Below are positions 17,589-26,800 of a stretch of 64,000 nucleotides of DNA, piece after piece. Where the stretch lies: assembly GCF_017068395.1 (NCBI RefSeq), contig NZ_CP070619.1, positions 5,394,001-5,458,000 of the forward strand, given 5' to 3'. How positions within the stretch are numbered: the stretch's first letter is position 1; each line of letters begins with the position of its first letter. This stretch comes from Rhodococcus pseudokoreensis. GTDB taxonomy: Bacteria > Actinomycetota > Actinomycetes > Mycobacteriales > Mycobacteriaceae. The translations under genes were made by a program, and so were the position numbers. The notes beneath the pieces were generated by a model. It was not told where the DNA came from and made no database searches. It saw only the letters and a program-made list of their open reading frames with translations.

Positions 17589-18864
17589 CGGTCATCATCC
17601 TCTTCCACATTGCGTAGGCCTCGCGCATTCCGGTTTCGTCGGTGACGTGCGAGGTGCGGTGCCCGTCGCTGTCGAGTGCTTCGCGGTTCAGGCCGCGGTT
17701 GACCATGATCGGCATTCCGGGTGCGCCGCGGGAGCCGCGCTGCACCCGGTCCCAGGCCTCGGAGTCGTCGGGGCTGCCGAACCCGAACGGGCCCTGGAAG
17801 TGTTCGTGGATGCGGAGACGTTCGCGGTTGACGATCTCGGGTCCGCCGTCCATGCCGAGGGCGATGTGTCGGATCTCGGTCTCGTCGACCGCGATCGGCC
17901 GCAGTACCCGGAAGAACGACATCGACATCGCGACGTTGGGGAAGATGTTGAGGTTGAACCCGGCGCCGTGCATGGACCGGACGATGCGGCGGACCTGGTC
18001 GGCGGGCATCGTCTTCGACAGTTCCTCGACGATGTGGTCGAAGCGGGCCTGAATCTTCTCGGTGCCGTCGTCGTGGTCCAGGTCGACGTGTTCGGGGACC
18101 ATGATGGCGACGCTGTGGCCGTTGCCGAGCGCGTGCGTGACGGCGTTGTCGTCGGTCATGAAGGAGAGCATGTCGGCGGTTTCGGCATCCACGGACGACA
18201 TCCAGGATCGGTGCACGATCGGGAAGTGGTAGCCGTCGGTGGTGTTCTCCAACTGGATCTTCCAGTTGCCGCGGAAGCGGAAGCAGTGCTCGCCCTGGGT
18301 CTTGATCGGGTAGCCGGCGCCCTGCTTCATGAACAGGTCGATCCACACCTTCGCGTCACCGAGGAACTCGTCGAGGGGCTCGATGTCGGGGTTGAAGCTG
18401 GCGAAGATCATGCCCGCGTACGACTCCACCCGCAGGCTCTGCAGCGGGAGGTCCTTCTTGTCGAGGTCCTCGTCGTAGCCGTCGGGGTAGGGGATTCCGC
18501 GCAGCCGCCCGTCGAGGGCGTACGACCAGCTGTGATACGGGCAGGTGAACCCGTTAGCCTTGCCCTTGGGGACCTCGCAGACGCTGGCCCCGCGGTGGCG
18601 GCATCGGTTCAGCAGGACGTTGAAATTTCCTTTGCGGTCGCGGTTGACGATCACCGGCTGCCTGCCGATGGTCGCCATCTTGAAGCTTCCGGCCTCGGGG
18701 ATCTCGCTCTCGTGGGCGACCCACACCCAGGTGCGATAGAAGATTCGCTCGAGTTCGGCCTCGAACATGTCGGGGTCGGTGTACAGCGATCCGTCCACGC
18801 GGTCGTCGGTGGCGAGGTCCGCGAAGTTGGTCTCCGACAAAGTCGGATCCAGTGAAGTGGTCAT
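17578..18864 (-). CDS. iacC: Rieske non-heme iron oxygenase large subunit (IacC-like)
   Basis: A 428-residue alpha subunit. The Rieske cluster ligands are Cys 88, His 90, Cys 108 and His 111 (CRHRG ... CPYHSW). The catalytic iron histidines are at about 213 and 218 in DGYHFPIVH, with the bridging Asp at about 210. With IacD and IacF it would oxygenate the dioxindole-acetate intermediate on the way to catechol. The ATG at 18864 is chosen; the frame is open further upstream but would overlap the preceding gene. Confidence in Rieske function is very high and in the iac role high. Confidence 0.88.
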   Translation of the reverse strand: MTTSLDPTLSETNFADLATDDRVDGSLYTDPDMFEAELERIFYRTWVWVAHESEIPEAGSFKMATIGRQPVIVNRDRKGNFNVLLNRCRHRGASVCEVPKGKANGFTCPYHSWSYALDGRLRGIPYPDGYDEDLDKKDLPLQSLRVESYAGMIFASFNPDIEPLDEFLGDAKVWIDLFMKQGAGYPIKTQGEHCFRFRGNWKIQLENTTDGYHFPIVHRSWMSSVDAETADMLSFMTDDNAVTHALGNGHSVAIMVPEHVDLDHDDGTEKIQARFDHIVEELSKTMPADQVRRIVRSMHGAGFNLNIFPNVAMSMSFFRVLRPIAVDETEIRHIALGMDGGPEIVNRERLRIHEHFQGPFGFGSPDDSEAWDRVQRGSRGAPGMPIMVNRGLNREALDSDGHRTSHVTDETGMREAYAMWKRMMTDEH

Positions 18865-18874
18865 GGTGTCTCTT

Positions 18875-19372
18875 TCAATTCGATTCGAGCAGTCGCGGTG
18901 CCTCGTCGAGGCGGGTGGCGAACAGCTTCTCGGTCGTGAAGTGGCTGATCCGGGCGGTGCCGTCCCGGACTTCGCACTCGGCGGTGATGCGGGCGACGAG
19001 CAGTTCGGCCGATTCGTCCTCGTACCGCGACAGCTGTTGCATGACCCACCGCCCCTGCGCGGTGGGTCCGTCCACGTCGATCTGCTCGTTGCCGAGCAGG
19101 TGCGCATTTCCCCGGAAATGGGAGCTCGGTGGCAGGTACGCGGTGAGCATTCCGACGATCTCCCGGCGGCCCTGCCGCCTGCCGAACTTGTGCGCGTAGT
19201 CGCTGCCGACGCCTTCCCACACCGCGTCGGGAGTGAAGAGGGCTCCGAGTTCCTCGGCCGAGAACTGCACGGACGGAACGTCACACAGTTCCATGTAGCG
19301 GCACATCACCCGGTGAACGGCCTCGCGCGTCTCGATGCGCTCGGTCGCGCTCGCACGGTGCATGTCGCTCAC
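18875..19372 (-). CDS. iacI: SnoaL/NTF2-like protein (IacI-like)
   Basis: A 165-residue SnoaL-like domain protein, related in fold to oxygenase beta subunits. ETREAVHRVMCRYMELCD is near the N-terminus and EELGALFTPDAVWEGVG follows. It lies between iacB and iacC exactly where iacI occurs in the reference order iacH-A-B-I-C-D-E-F-G. The GTG at 19372 overlaps the iacB stop (GTGA); an ATG three codons later is an alternative. Biochemical role unknown. Confidence 0.8.
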   Translation of the reverse strand: MSDMHRASATERIETREAVHRVMCRYMELCDVPSVQFSAEELGALFTPDAVWEGVGSDYAHKFGRRQGRREIVGMLTAYLPPSSHFRGNAHLLGNEQIDVDGPTAQGRWVMQQLSRYEDESAELLVARITAECEVRDGTARISHFTTEKLFATRLDEAPRLLESN

Positions 19373-19734
19373 ACGCCGAGGTCGACGTCTTCGCGGACGG
19401 TGAGCGCGCGGCCGATGCGGGCCTCGATCTTCGCGTAACGCCACAGCGTGTACTCGCCGACCGTGGTGGTGCGGAACAGGTTGCAGACGTCCTTGACGGT
19501 CTGCTGGGTGTCGACGTCGGCGAGGATGTAGCACGTCCACGGCCAGCCGTCCGACGGTCCGACCATGTGGCTGTCGTCGTCGATGTCCCCGATCACTCGG
19601 ACGCCGGGCGTCTCGGCCAGCGCGTCCATCATCCCGGAGAACGCCTTCCACACCAGGCCGCCCTGGCCGGTCGGGAGGTCGAAGAAGTTCTGGTTGATGC
19701 CGATGCAGAACAGCACTCGCAGTGGTGCGGTCAT
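19369..19734 (-). CDS. iacB: Conserved small protein of the iac operon (IacB-like)
   Basis: A 121-residue protein beginning LRVLFCIGINQNFFDLPTGQ, with no signal peptide or membrane segment. I recognise it mainly by length and by lying directly between iacA and iacI. IacB has no established catalytic role; it is a conserved member of indoleacetate clusters. It starts 43 bp after the iacA stop and overlaps iacI by 4 bp. Confidence 0.75.
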   Translation of the reverse strand: MTAPLRVLFCIGINQNFFDLPTGQGGLVWKAFSGMMDALAETPGVRVIGDIDDDSHMVGPSDGWPWTCYILADVDTQQTVKDVCNLFRTTTVGEYTLWRYAKIEARIGRALTVREDVDLGV

Positions 19735-19777
19735 GGGTGTACTCCTGAAGGGTCGGTGGTCGGGGTGCGGTCGGTGC

Positions 19778-20941
19778 TCAGATGAAGCCGGGGAACGGCG
19801 GGATGTCCATGAGCACGGCACCGGCGCTGTCGTAGATGCCGTCGCCGAGGAAGGCGTGCTGCGGCGGGACCAGGGCCTCGCGCATGTACCGCTGCATGGC
19901 GTTGCCGTCGTAGATGGCGCCGGTGCCCGACAACTGGAATGCGGTGTGCACGGCGGACGCTCCCGCCTTCGCGACGTGGGTCGAGGACAGGCGGAGAAGG
20001 GCCGCAAGCTTTTCCGGGACGGGATCGCCGGCGACCACCGTGGCGTACGCCTCGTCGGTGACCTCGTAGAAGAAGGCGCGGGCGGACCGCAGCGTCGCCT
20101 CCGCCTTGGCCAGGTCGATGCGGTAGTAGGCGCGGTCGGCGAGCTTGGGCGCCCCGGTGATTCCGGTGCGTCCCGCACCGACCTTGATCGCGTAGTCGAG
20201 CGCGGCGCGTCCCACTCCGAGATTGACGACGGCCAGCACCTGCGCGGCGTACGCGATGGAGGGATAGCGGTAGAGGGGTTCGTCGACGGTGGGGGTTCCG
20301 CCGCGGATGAACGTCCAGTCCTCGGGCACGACGACGCCGTCGACCTTCAGTTCGTGGCTACCGGTACCCGAGAGGCCGACCACGTCCCAGTTCTCGACGA
20401 TCTCGACGTCCTTCGGCCACAGCAGGGCGGTGCGGGGCTTGCCCGCGGTGGAGTCGCCGCCGCGGATGCCCACGCCGAGGATGTCGGCGCCCTTGCATCC
20501 GCTGGCGAACTTCCACTGCCCGCTGATCTTCAGGCCGCCCGGCACCTGTTCGGCGGGTTGCACCGGGAACAGGCCGCCGGCGAAGACGAGGTCGGGGCTG
20601 TCCTTGTACAACTCGGCCTGCGTCGCGAGGGGCAGCGCCGCCAGATAGACCAGGGCGGAGCCGAAACTCGCGACCCAGCCCGCCGACGCGTCCACCGCGG
20701 AGATTCGTTCGATCATCCGCAGGAACTCGCTCGGGGGCAGTGCGTCGCCGCCGAACTGCCGGGGGGTCGCGGCGCGGTAGATGCCGACCTGCTTGAACTC
20801 GTCGATCATGTCGCGAGGCACGAACTTCTGGCGTGCGAACTCTTCCCGCCGCAGTGCGACGTGCTCGAGGACGTCCTCGAACGACAGCGTCCCGTTCGCG
20901 GCGGTGCCCGTCGTGTCGAGGGTCGGTGCGGTGGTGGTCAT
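19778..20941 (-). CDS. iacA: Flavin-dependent monooxygenase, acyl-CoA dehydrogenase fold (IacA-like)
   Basis: A 387-residue protein of the acyl-CoA dehydrogenase / HsaA-type two-component monooxygenase group: helical N-terminal half, beta region with GQWKFASGCKGADILGVG around residues 140-157, and SGTGSHEL near 198. It lacks a clear acyl-CoA dehydrogenase catalytic Glu context, fitting a hydroxylase fed by a flavin reductase (iacG). IacA starts indoleacetate breakdown by hydroxylating the indole C2. It leads its operon and is divergent from the kinase gene; ATG 20941 is used instead of the TTG at 20944. Confidence 0.85.
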   Translation of the reverse strand: MTTTAPTLDTTGTAANGTLSFEDVLEHVALRREEFARQKFVPRDMIDEFKQVGIYRAATPRQFGGDALPPSEFLRMIERISAVDASAGWVASFGSALVYLAALPLATQAELYKDSPDLVFAGGLFPVQPAEQVPGGLKISGQWKFASGCKGADILGVGIRGGDSTAGKPRTALLWPKDVEIVENWDVVGLSGTGSHELKVDGVVVPEDWTFIRGGTPTVDEPLYRYPSIAYAAQVLAVVNLGVGRAALDYAIKVGAGRTGITGAPKLADRAYYRIDLAKAEATLRSARAFFYEVTDEAYATVVAGDPVPEKLAALLRLSSTHVAKAGASAVHTAFQLSGTGAIYDGNAMQRYMREALVPPQHAFLGDGIYDSAGAVLMDIPPFPGFI

Positions 20942-21067
20942 CAAATACTCCGATCGACGCGAAGTAGAAGGGGTGGGGCGTGTTTCGTGTCGAGTTCCAC
21001 GCTATTGCGGTGGCGGGCATCACTCAATCGGTGCTTCCTCCCGCACACGTGCAGAGATGTCGCCTCG

Positions 21068-21088
21068 GAGTAAAGGAATTCCCTATCG
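21068..21088. promoter_or_regulatory. GTAAAG/GGAATTCC dyad in iacA-kinase divergent region
   Basis: The 199-bp region between iacA and the kinase gene contains GTAAAGGAATTCCCTA, an imperfect dyad centred on AATT. It lies 53-73 bp before the kinase start and about 130 bp before iacA. It shares GTAAAG with the iacG region and is a candidate response-regulator site (inference). Confidence 0.35.
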
Positions 21089-21140
21089 TGTCCGCGGTCT
21101 GCACGCTCAGTAGACTCGACGTGAGCCCAAGGAGGCCGCA

Positions 21141-22646
21141 TTGTCCGATCTCGCGCCGTCCGACTACGAACAACTCGTCGAGTCGCTCCGCTACTGCGTC
21201 CTGGTCCACGATGCGGCGACCAAGGACATCCTCTGGGCCAACAGGGCTGCGTCGGAACTGCTCGAGTTCACGGTCGAGGAACTCAAACCGCTCAAGGCCC
21301 CCGACATGAGCTCCCCGGCGAAGCGCTACCGGCGGTCGGTGGGACGGCGGTGGCTGCAGGAGGCCGTCGACAACGGGGCGGCGGTCACCGAATGGGCGTA
21401 TCGGGCGAAGAGCGGGCGGGAGGTCCTGACGGAGGCGATCGCGATCCGGGTCGAGTTGAGCGCCCGGACCGTGGTGATGGTGCAGTTCCGCGACATCGAG
21501 CAGGAAACGTCGATGCGCCGCGACCTCACGCGCACCGAGGCCGACCTCAGCCGCACCGAGGCCCGGCTGGCCGCGTTCCTGCGGAACATGGCCGAAGGCA
21601 TCCTCGTCCTCGACGACGACAGCCGCATCACGTATGCGAGCGAGGCGGCGTCGGAACTCCTGAAGGTCCCGGTGGCATCGCTTGTCGGCGAACGTTTCAC
21701 GGAGTTCTGCCGGGCGGGGCAGTCACGGGAGAGCGTGCGGCGGGCCCTGGACCTCACCACCGCCGACGGGGGTTCGCAGAGCCTGCGCTACGAGGTGGAA
21801 CTGACGGCCGAGGAGCGCCGCTGGCACGCGGGAAGCTGCCAGCACATTGCGATCGAGAATGATCTGAGCGGGCACCTGCTGCTCTTCCACGACGTCACCG
21901 AGCACGTCCGCACCGAACAGGAGCACGAACGGGACTCGCAATACCTCAACTATCTGGCCCGCTACAACGCGATGGGCGACATGGCCATGGCCATCGCGCA
22001 CGAGTTGGCCCAGCCGCTCGCGGCCGCCACCAATTTCATCGCCGGAACGCAGAGCCGCCTCGGTGACGGGCAGAGCAGTCGCGACGAGGTGAGCTGGGGC
22101 CTCGGAGAGGCGCGCAAGCAGATCGACCGGGCCAATCAGATCGTCCGGAGCCTGCGCGAATACGTGACGCAACTCGAGGAGTCCCAGCAGATCGTCGACC
22201 TCAACGACATCGTCGACGAATGTGCGTATTTCGCCGACATCCGCGCGCGGCAGAAGGGCGTTCACGTCGAGTATCTCCGCGCGCCCGAACCGGTCGCCGT
22301 CGTGTGCGAACGGGTGCTCACCGGGCAGGTCATCCTGAACCTGTGTTTCAACGCCATCGACGAGATGGCGGAATGGCCGGCCGCCGACCGCATCGTGACG
22401 GTCCGCACCGAGGCCACCGCGACGGAGGGCGTCGTGAGCGTCGAGGACCACGGCAAGGGTCTCTCGCACGTCCCGGACGGCCGAATCTTCGACGGCGCGT
22501 TCACGTCGAAGTCCACGGGTCACGGAATCGGACTTGCGCTGAGCCACCGCATCATCACCCGCCAGGGCGGGACGATCACCGCGCGCGAGAACGATCCGCA
22601 CGGGGCGGTCTTCACGTTCACGCTGCCGGTCGACCCGAACCTCTGA
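21141..22646 (+). CDS. PAS-domain sensor histidine kinase (FixL-like)
   Basis: A 501-residue cytoplasmic kinase with two PAS domains (about 10-120 and 140-255), the phosphoacceptor His at about 287 in AIAHELAQPLAAATNF, an N-box at LCFNAIDEM and G-boxes at DHGKGL and GHGIGLALSH. The FixL/DctB-type HELAQPL box pairs well with the FixJ-type regulator at 14684. The TTG at 21141 is supported by AAGGAGG 6 nt before it. No transmembrane segment is seen, so it probably senses an intracellular ligand such as indoleacetate or a metabolite. Confidence 0.88.
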   Translation: MSDLAPSDYEQLVESLRYCVLVHDAATKDILWANRAASELLEFTVEELKPLKAPDMSSPAKRYRRSVGRRWLQEAVDNGAAVTEWAYRAKSGREVLTEAIAIRVELSARTVVMVQFRDIEQETSMRRDLTRTEADLSRTEARLAAFLRNMAEGILVLDDDSRITYASEAASELLKVPVASLVGERFTEFCRAGQSRESVRRALDLTTADGGSQSLRYEVELTAEERRWHAGSCQHIAIENDLSGHLLLFHDVTEHVRTEQEHERDSQYLNYLARYNAMGDMAMAIAHELAQPLAAATNFIAGTQSRLGDGQSSRDEVSWGLGEARKQIDRANQIVRSLREYVTQLEESQQIVDLNDIVDECAYFADIRARQKGVHVEYLRAPEPVAVVCERVLTGQVILNLCFNAIDEMAEWPAADRIVTVRTEATATEGVVSVEDHGKGLSHVPDGRIFDGAFTSKSTGHGIGLALSHRIITRQGGTITARENDPHGAVFTFTLPVDPNL

Positions 22647-22744
22647 GCGGCCACGACTCGCCGGGGTAAAGGTTTCTTGGATTCCGTTGAGCACGATCCG
22701 GTTCTAGCGTTATGGGAAAACCACCGCGGCCCCGGAGGTACCTC

Positions 22745-23014
22745 GTGGACTATTCGCATCACCATCGCACGTTCCTGACCTGCTACGCCGACACCCACCG
22801 CTACGGCTGGCATCACGTCGACCTGTTCGTGCACGACGAGCACGGCAACGAAGTGAACTGGGTGCACTGGCAGGTGCGGGAGGACGGGCCGGACGGCGCC
22901 GACGTGGCCACCGCGCGCGTCGAGCCGAACCTGCGGCGGACCACCGACTGGCAACGCGGAATCAGCGCCGACGGAAGCGAGTACTGGATCGCGGAGGCCG
23001 CCTGGGCGCAGTGA
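22745..23014 (+). CDS. Hypothetical protein
   Basis: An 89-residue protein I do not recognise. It begins VDYSHHHRTFLTCYADTHRYGWHH and is rich in His, Trp and acidic residues, with no membrane segment. GGAGGT precedes the GTG at 22745 by 4 nt; the in-frame ATG at 22712 lacks such a site. It follows the kinase gene by 98 bp and may share its transcript. A strong hairpin follows it. Confidence 0.6.
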   Translation: MDYSHHHRTFLTCYADTHRYGWHHVDLFVHDEHGNEVNWVHWQVREDGPDGADVATARVEPNLRRTTDWQRGISADGSEYWIAEAAWAQ

Positions 23015-23027
23015 CGTGCCCGGACGC

Positions 23028-23070
23028 CGAACGGCCGGTTCACCTACAGCAGTGGTGAACCGGCCGTTCG
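23028..23070. terminator. Bidirectional terminator hairpin
   Basis: A perfect 17-bp inverted repeat (CGAACGGCCGGTTCACC and its complement) with a 9-nt loop lies between the convergent genes ending at 23014 and 23090. There is no T-tract, but the stem is very strong. Confidence 0.75.
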
Positions 23071-23089
23071 GATGTCGTCGGTATCGGGC

Positions 23090-24799
23090 CTACGCGACAC
23101 TCTCCGTGACGCGCTCGAACACGACCTTCCCACCCAGCACGGTCGTGACGACCTGCATCGCGGGGATGTCGTGCGGGTCGATGGTCTCGAGGTCGCCGTC
23201 GAGGATGCACAGGTCGGCCACCTTGCCGGCCTCGAGTGACCCCTTCCAGTCCTCGGCGAAGTCCTGCCAGGCCGCGTTGATCGTGTAGGTTCGGACGGCG
23301 TCGGCGAGTCCGATGGTCTGGTCGGGTCCGCTCACCGCGCCGCTGGCCTTGCTCTCCCGCAGGATCATCGTCGAGATGCCCTGGCGCCAGTCGGGCGGTG
23401 TGACCGGTGCATCGGAACTGCTCATCAGGTGCACCCCGGATTCGACGGCGCTGCGGTACGGCCATTCGTAGGCGGCGCGTTCGGTTCCGACCACACCGAC
23501 CTCGAGGTCGGCGATCGTCCACTTGATCGTCGGGTTCATGTTGACGCCGATATCGTTGTCGGCCAGTCGCTTCAGGGTGGCTTCGCTGATGAAGTCGCCG
23601 TGGATCAGGTAGTGCCGGGCATCCGCGCGGGGGTGCGCGTTCTGTGCGGCGATGATCGCCTCGGCGACGGTGTCGATGGCGCGGTCGCCGGTGACGTGCA
23701 CGCCGATCTGGTAGCCGGCATCGTGGCCGATGCGGACCATCTCGGTCACCTCGTACACCTGCCGTTCGTCGGTGTCGCCGCCGACGCACAGGGAGCCGCA
23801 GCCGCCGCCGACGTACTCCTCGTGCATCCACGCGGTCTTGCTCGGCGGGATGCCGTCGGCGAACACCTTCACCCCGAGGACCCGGAACATTCGCGGGTCC
23901 ACCGTGTCCGGGACGTCGATGCCGGCGAGGTTCTTCCCGAAATCCTCGGCGGAACCGGACATTCCGGTGGGCAGGAGGAGAAGGTTGACGCGGGCGCCCA
24001 GTTCTCCGCGGCGGGCGAGGTCGGCGTACACCGACAGGCCCTCCGCGCCCATCGCGCCGCCGGCGAGCGCTTCGCCGCCGGGGCCGATCGCGGGGTCGGT
24101 GAAGCTGGTGATTCCTTCGCTCTGCAGGATCGAGATCGCCGAGCGGAGTGCTTCCTCCCGGCGATCCCGGGTGAGGGCCGGCAGAACCCGCTGTACGAGG
24201 GCCTGCGCCCCCTCCATGACGATGCCGGTCAGCAGACCGTCCTCGCCGGTGGGCATGAGACTGCCGGGCGGCAACGGGGTCGTCTCGTCCACGCCGGCGA
24301 GGGCGAGCGCCGCGCTGTTCACCCACGACGTGTGCCGGGAGAAGTCCTGCAGGAACACGGGATTGTTCGGGGACACCTCGTCGAGGTCCCAGCGGGTCGG
24401 CGTCCGCCCGTCCTCGGCGAGGCATTCGTCGAGATAGCCGTCGTCCCAGCCCGTTCCGATGATCCAGGCGCCGTCCTCGGCGGCCGACGCGGCCTCCCGC
24501 ACGCGTTCGCGGACGTCGGCGATCGACCGGACGGCCGGGAACGACACGTCGAGCGACAGCGGCGGCGTGTCGAGTCCGTAGGCGATGGCGTGCAGGTGCG
24601 AATCGTTGATCCCCGGGAGGATCGTCTTCCCTTCGAGATCCGTGACCACGGTGTCCGGTCCGATCAGGGCCTCGATCTCCGCGTCGGTGCCCACCGCATG
24701 GACGAGTCCGTCACGGACCGCGAGGGCGGTGGCGATCGTGAAGTCCTCGTCGACGGTGAAGACCTTGCCGCGGGTGTAGACGGCATCGGCGTAACTCAT
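23090..24799 (-). CDS. Amidohydrolase family protein (YtcJ-like)
   Basis: A 569-residue metal-dependent amidohydrolase (Amidohydro_3). The N-terminal small beta domain leads to LPGINDSHLHAIAYGLD, whose HLH supplies metal ligands near residue 68-70. Further histidines are in GVHVTGDRAID, HYLIHGDF and SSDAPVTPPDW. Family members hydrolyse amides, including N-substituted formamides, so a deformylase-like role on amine derivatives is possible. It is last in a unit downstream of the copper amine oxidase, permease and DUF5134 genes. Confidence 0.82.
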   Translation of the reverse strand: MSYADAVYTRGKVFTVDEDFTIATALAVRDGLVHAVGTDAEIEALIGPDTVVTDLEGKTILPGINDSHLHAIAYGLDTPPLSLDVSFPAVRSIADVRERVREAASAAEDGAWIIGTGWDDGYLDECLAEDGRTPTRWDLDEVSPNNPVFLQDFSRHTSWVNSAALALAGVDETTPLPPGSLMPTGEDGLLTGIVMEGAQALVQRVLPALTRDRREEALRSAISILQSEGITSFTDPAIGPGGEALAGGAMGAEGLSVYADLARRGELGARVNLLLLPTGMSGSAEDFGKNLAGIDVPDTVDPRMFRVLGVKVFADGIPPSKTAWMHEEYVGGGCGSLCVGGDTDERQVYEVTEMVRIGHDAGYQIGVHVTGDRAIDTVAEAIIAAQNAHPRADARHYLIHGDFISEATLKRLADNDIGVNMNPTIKWTIADLEVGVVGTERAAYEWPYRSAVESGVHLMSSSDAPVTPPDWRQGISTMILRESKASGAVSGPDQTIGLADAVRTYTINAAWQDFAEDWKGSLEAGKVADLCILDGDLETIDPHDIPAMQVVTTVLGGKVVFERVTESVA

Positions 24800-24833
24800 C
24801 GGTTCCTCCAGGGTGCTGTCGGTGGGAGGGCGG

Positions 24834-25352
24834 TCAGACGGCCATCGGAGCCATGCCCAGGATCATCAGTGCGGATCCCGCTGCCGCGGTCTTGACGCCG
24901 GAGCGTTCGCGGCGCGGGGTGGAGCGGAAGAGATACAGGGTCGACAGTGCCCAGCACACGAGCACGACGAGGGGAAGCCAGCCCGTCGAGATTCCTGCGC
25001 CACCGTGGTGGTGGCCGGAGGGTGCCGGCGCCGACGCCGCCGGGGTGGCAGCGGACATCGGCGCCAGGAGCAGCAGCACCCCCATGGCCGTGAGGTCGAC
25101 CGCGCACGGAATCGCGGTCCGGCGGTGCATCGTCTCACCGGTGACGAATACGGCGAGGCCGATGAGGACGGCGCCCTCCAGCAGGTGGATCCCTGCCGGC
25201 ATGCCGGGGATCATCATCGCGACCATGGACAGCGCCATCGCGCCGTGCGCGATCCGAACCCGGCAGTCGGTTCCGTGCGATCGCCACATCGGGACGAGGG
25301 CCCCGACCGCTCCGACGAACATCGCCGCGTGCACGGCAGGGATCTCGAACAT
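24834..25352 (-). CDS. DUF5134 membrane protein
   Basis: A 172-residue integral membrane protein with about five hydrophobic segments and a His-rich loop (SGHHHGG near residue 115). It resembles the actinobacterial DUF5134 family, whose function is unknown. A His-rich loop next to a copper amine oxidase gene could hint at metal handling, but this is speculative. It begins 8 bp after the permease stop. Confidence 0.65.
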   Translation of the reverse strand: MFEIPAVHAAMFVGAVGALVPMWRSHGTDCRVRIAHGAMALSMVAMMIPGMPAGIHLLEGAVLIGLAVFVTGETMHRRTAIPCAVDLTAMGVLLLLAPMSAATPAASAPAPSGHHHGGAGISTGWLPLVVLVCWALSTLYLFRSTPRRERSGVKTAAAGSALMILGMAPMAV

Positions 25353-25360
25353 CGTCGGAC

Positions 25361-26800
25361 TCAGATCGTGGGAGTGAGTTCGCGGTGCTGCCCGACGTCG
25401 GCGCGGCTCTGCCGGGTGACCCGGGCGACGACCAGTCCGGCGACGAAGAACAGTGCGATCACGGCGAGCAGGATGTCCGCGAGCAGTGCCGACCCGCCGA
25501 TCAGGGTGGTGAAGTTGTCGAGCACCAACCAGGTGACGGCCACCAGGCCCACACATCCGAGCACGGGGGCGATGCGGGTGTGCCAGAGCCGGGTGTCCAG
25601 CCGGGTGCGGGCGAAGAACGCGATGATCGCGACGCTGGTGAGCACCATCAGCACGAGGATGCTCACGGTGGCCAGACCCGCCATCCAGGTGAACAGTTGC
25701 AGCACCGGGTCTGCGCCGGCGAGTGCGAACACACCGACGACCACGGTCGCGGAGATCGTCTGGGCGATCGAGCCGACGTGCGGGGAACCGTGCTTGGGGT
25801 GGGTGCGGGCCAGTGCCCGCGGGGCCGCACCCTTGCGGGCCAGGGCGAACACGTACCGAGAGATGGCGTTGTGGAACGCGAGCAGCGCGGCGAACAGGCT
25901 CGTGACCAGCATGATCGCCATGACGTCGGCGGCGGGTCCGCCCAGGAACTGCGCGGCGGCGGCGAATGTCAGCCCGGCAGGGTCGGCGGCGGCGGCCGCG
26001 GAGACGTTGTCGCTGCCGAACGCGAGCACCACGGCCCAGCTGGCCAGGGCGTACACCAGTCCGATGACGATGACGGCGGCGTATGTCGCGATCGGGATCG
26101 TGCGCCGGGGGTTGCGGGCCTCCTCGCCGTAGATCGCGGTCGCCTCGAAGCCGATGAACGACGCGATCGCGAACATCAATGCGACACCGGGGGATCCGCT
26201 GAAGAACGACGTCGGGGTGAACGACGCGAAGTCGATACCCGTGGCCCCGCCCCGCACCAGGACACCGAACGACAGCGCGAGGATGATGCCGATCTCGAGG
26301 ACGAGGAGGACGCCGAGCACCTTGGCGCCGAGATCGATGCTGCGGTACCCGAGCACGGCCACCAGCGCGATGAGGACCAGCGCCCACATCCACCAGGGCA
26401 GGTCGGGTCCGCCGTACTGGACGACCAGTCCCTGAATGGTCGCGGCGGCCAGGCCGTACACGGCGGCCTGGATGGCGGTGTAGGTCAGCAACGCGAGGCC
26501 GGCGGCCCCGAGTCCGCAGGATTCGCCGAGACCCTTGGCGACGTAGGCGTAGAACGCGCCGGTGTCGACCATGTGGCTGCTCATCGCCGCGTATCCGACG
26601 CTGAAGACGAGCAGTACCAGCGCGGCGATGAGATAGGCGGTCGGGGCGCCCGCGCCGTTACCGATCGCGATCATGACGGGCAGGGCGCCGCCGATCGCCG
26701 TGAGGGGAGCGGCGGCGGCGATGACGAGGAAGACGATCCCGACGACGCCGATGGATCCGCGCAGCTTGCCGGCTCCGGAACCCGTGGTGGTGTCAGACAT
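25361..26800 (-). CDS. APC-family amino acid/amine permease
   Basis: A 479-residue APC superfamily transporter with about 12 transmembrane segments. [20 protein letters not shown] opens TM1 and [20 protein letters not shown] is the conserved motif after TM6. Its start overlaps the end of the copper amine oxidase gene by 8 bp, so the two are co-expressed and it probably brings in the amine that the oxidase uses. Confidence 0.85.
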   Translation of the reverse strand: MSDTTTGSGAGKLRGSIGVVGIVFLVIAAAAPLTAIGGALPVMIAIGNGAGAPTAYLIAALVLLVFSVGYAAMSSHMVDTGAFYAYVAKGLGESCGLGAAGLALLTYTAIQAAVYGLAAATIQGLVVQYGGPDLPWWMWALVLIALVAVLGYRSIDLGAKVLGVLLVLEIGIILALSFGVLVRGGATGIDFASFTPTSFFSGSPGVALMFAIASFIGFEATAIYGEEARNPRRTIPIATYAAVIVIGLVYALASWAVVLAFGSDNVSAAAAADPAGLTFAAAAQFLGGPAADVMAIMLVTSLFAALLAFHNAISRYVFALARKGAAPRALARTHPKHGSPHVGSIAQTISATVVVGVFALAGADPVLQLFTWMAGLATVSILVLMVLTSVAIIAFFARTRLDTRLWHTRIAPVLGCVGLVAVTWLVLDNFTTLIGGSALLADILLAVIALFFVAGLVVARVTRQSRADVGQHRELTPTI

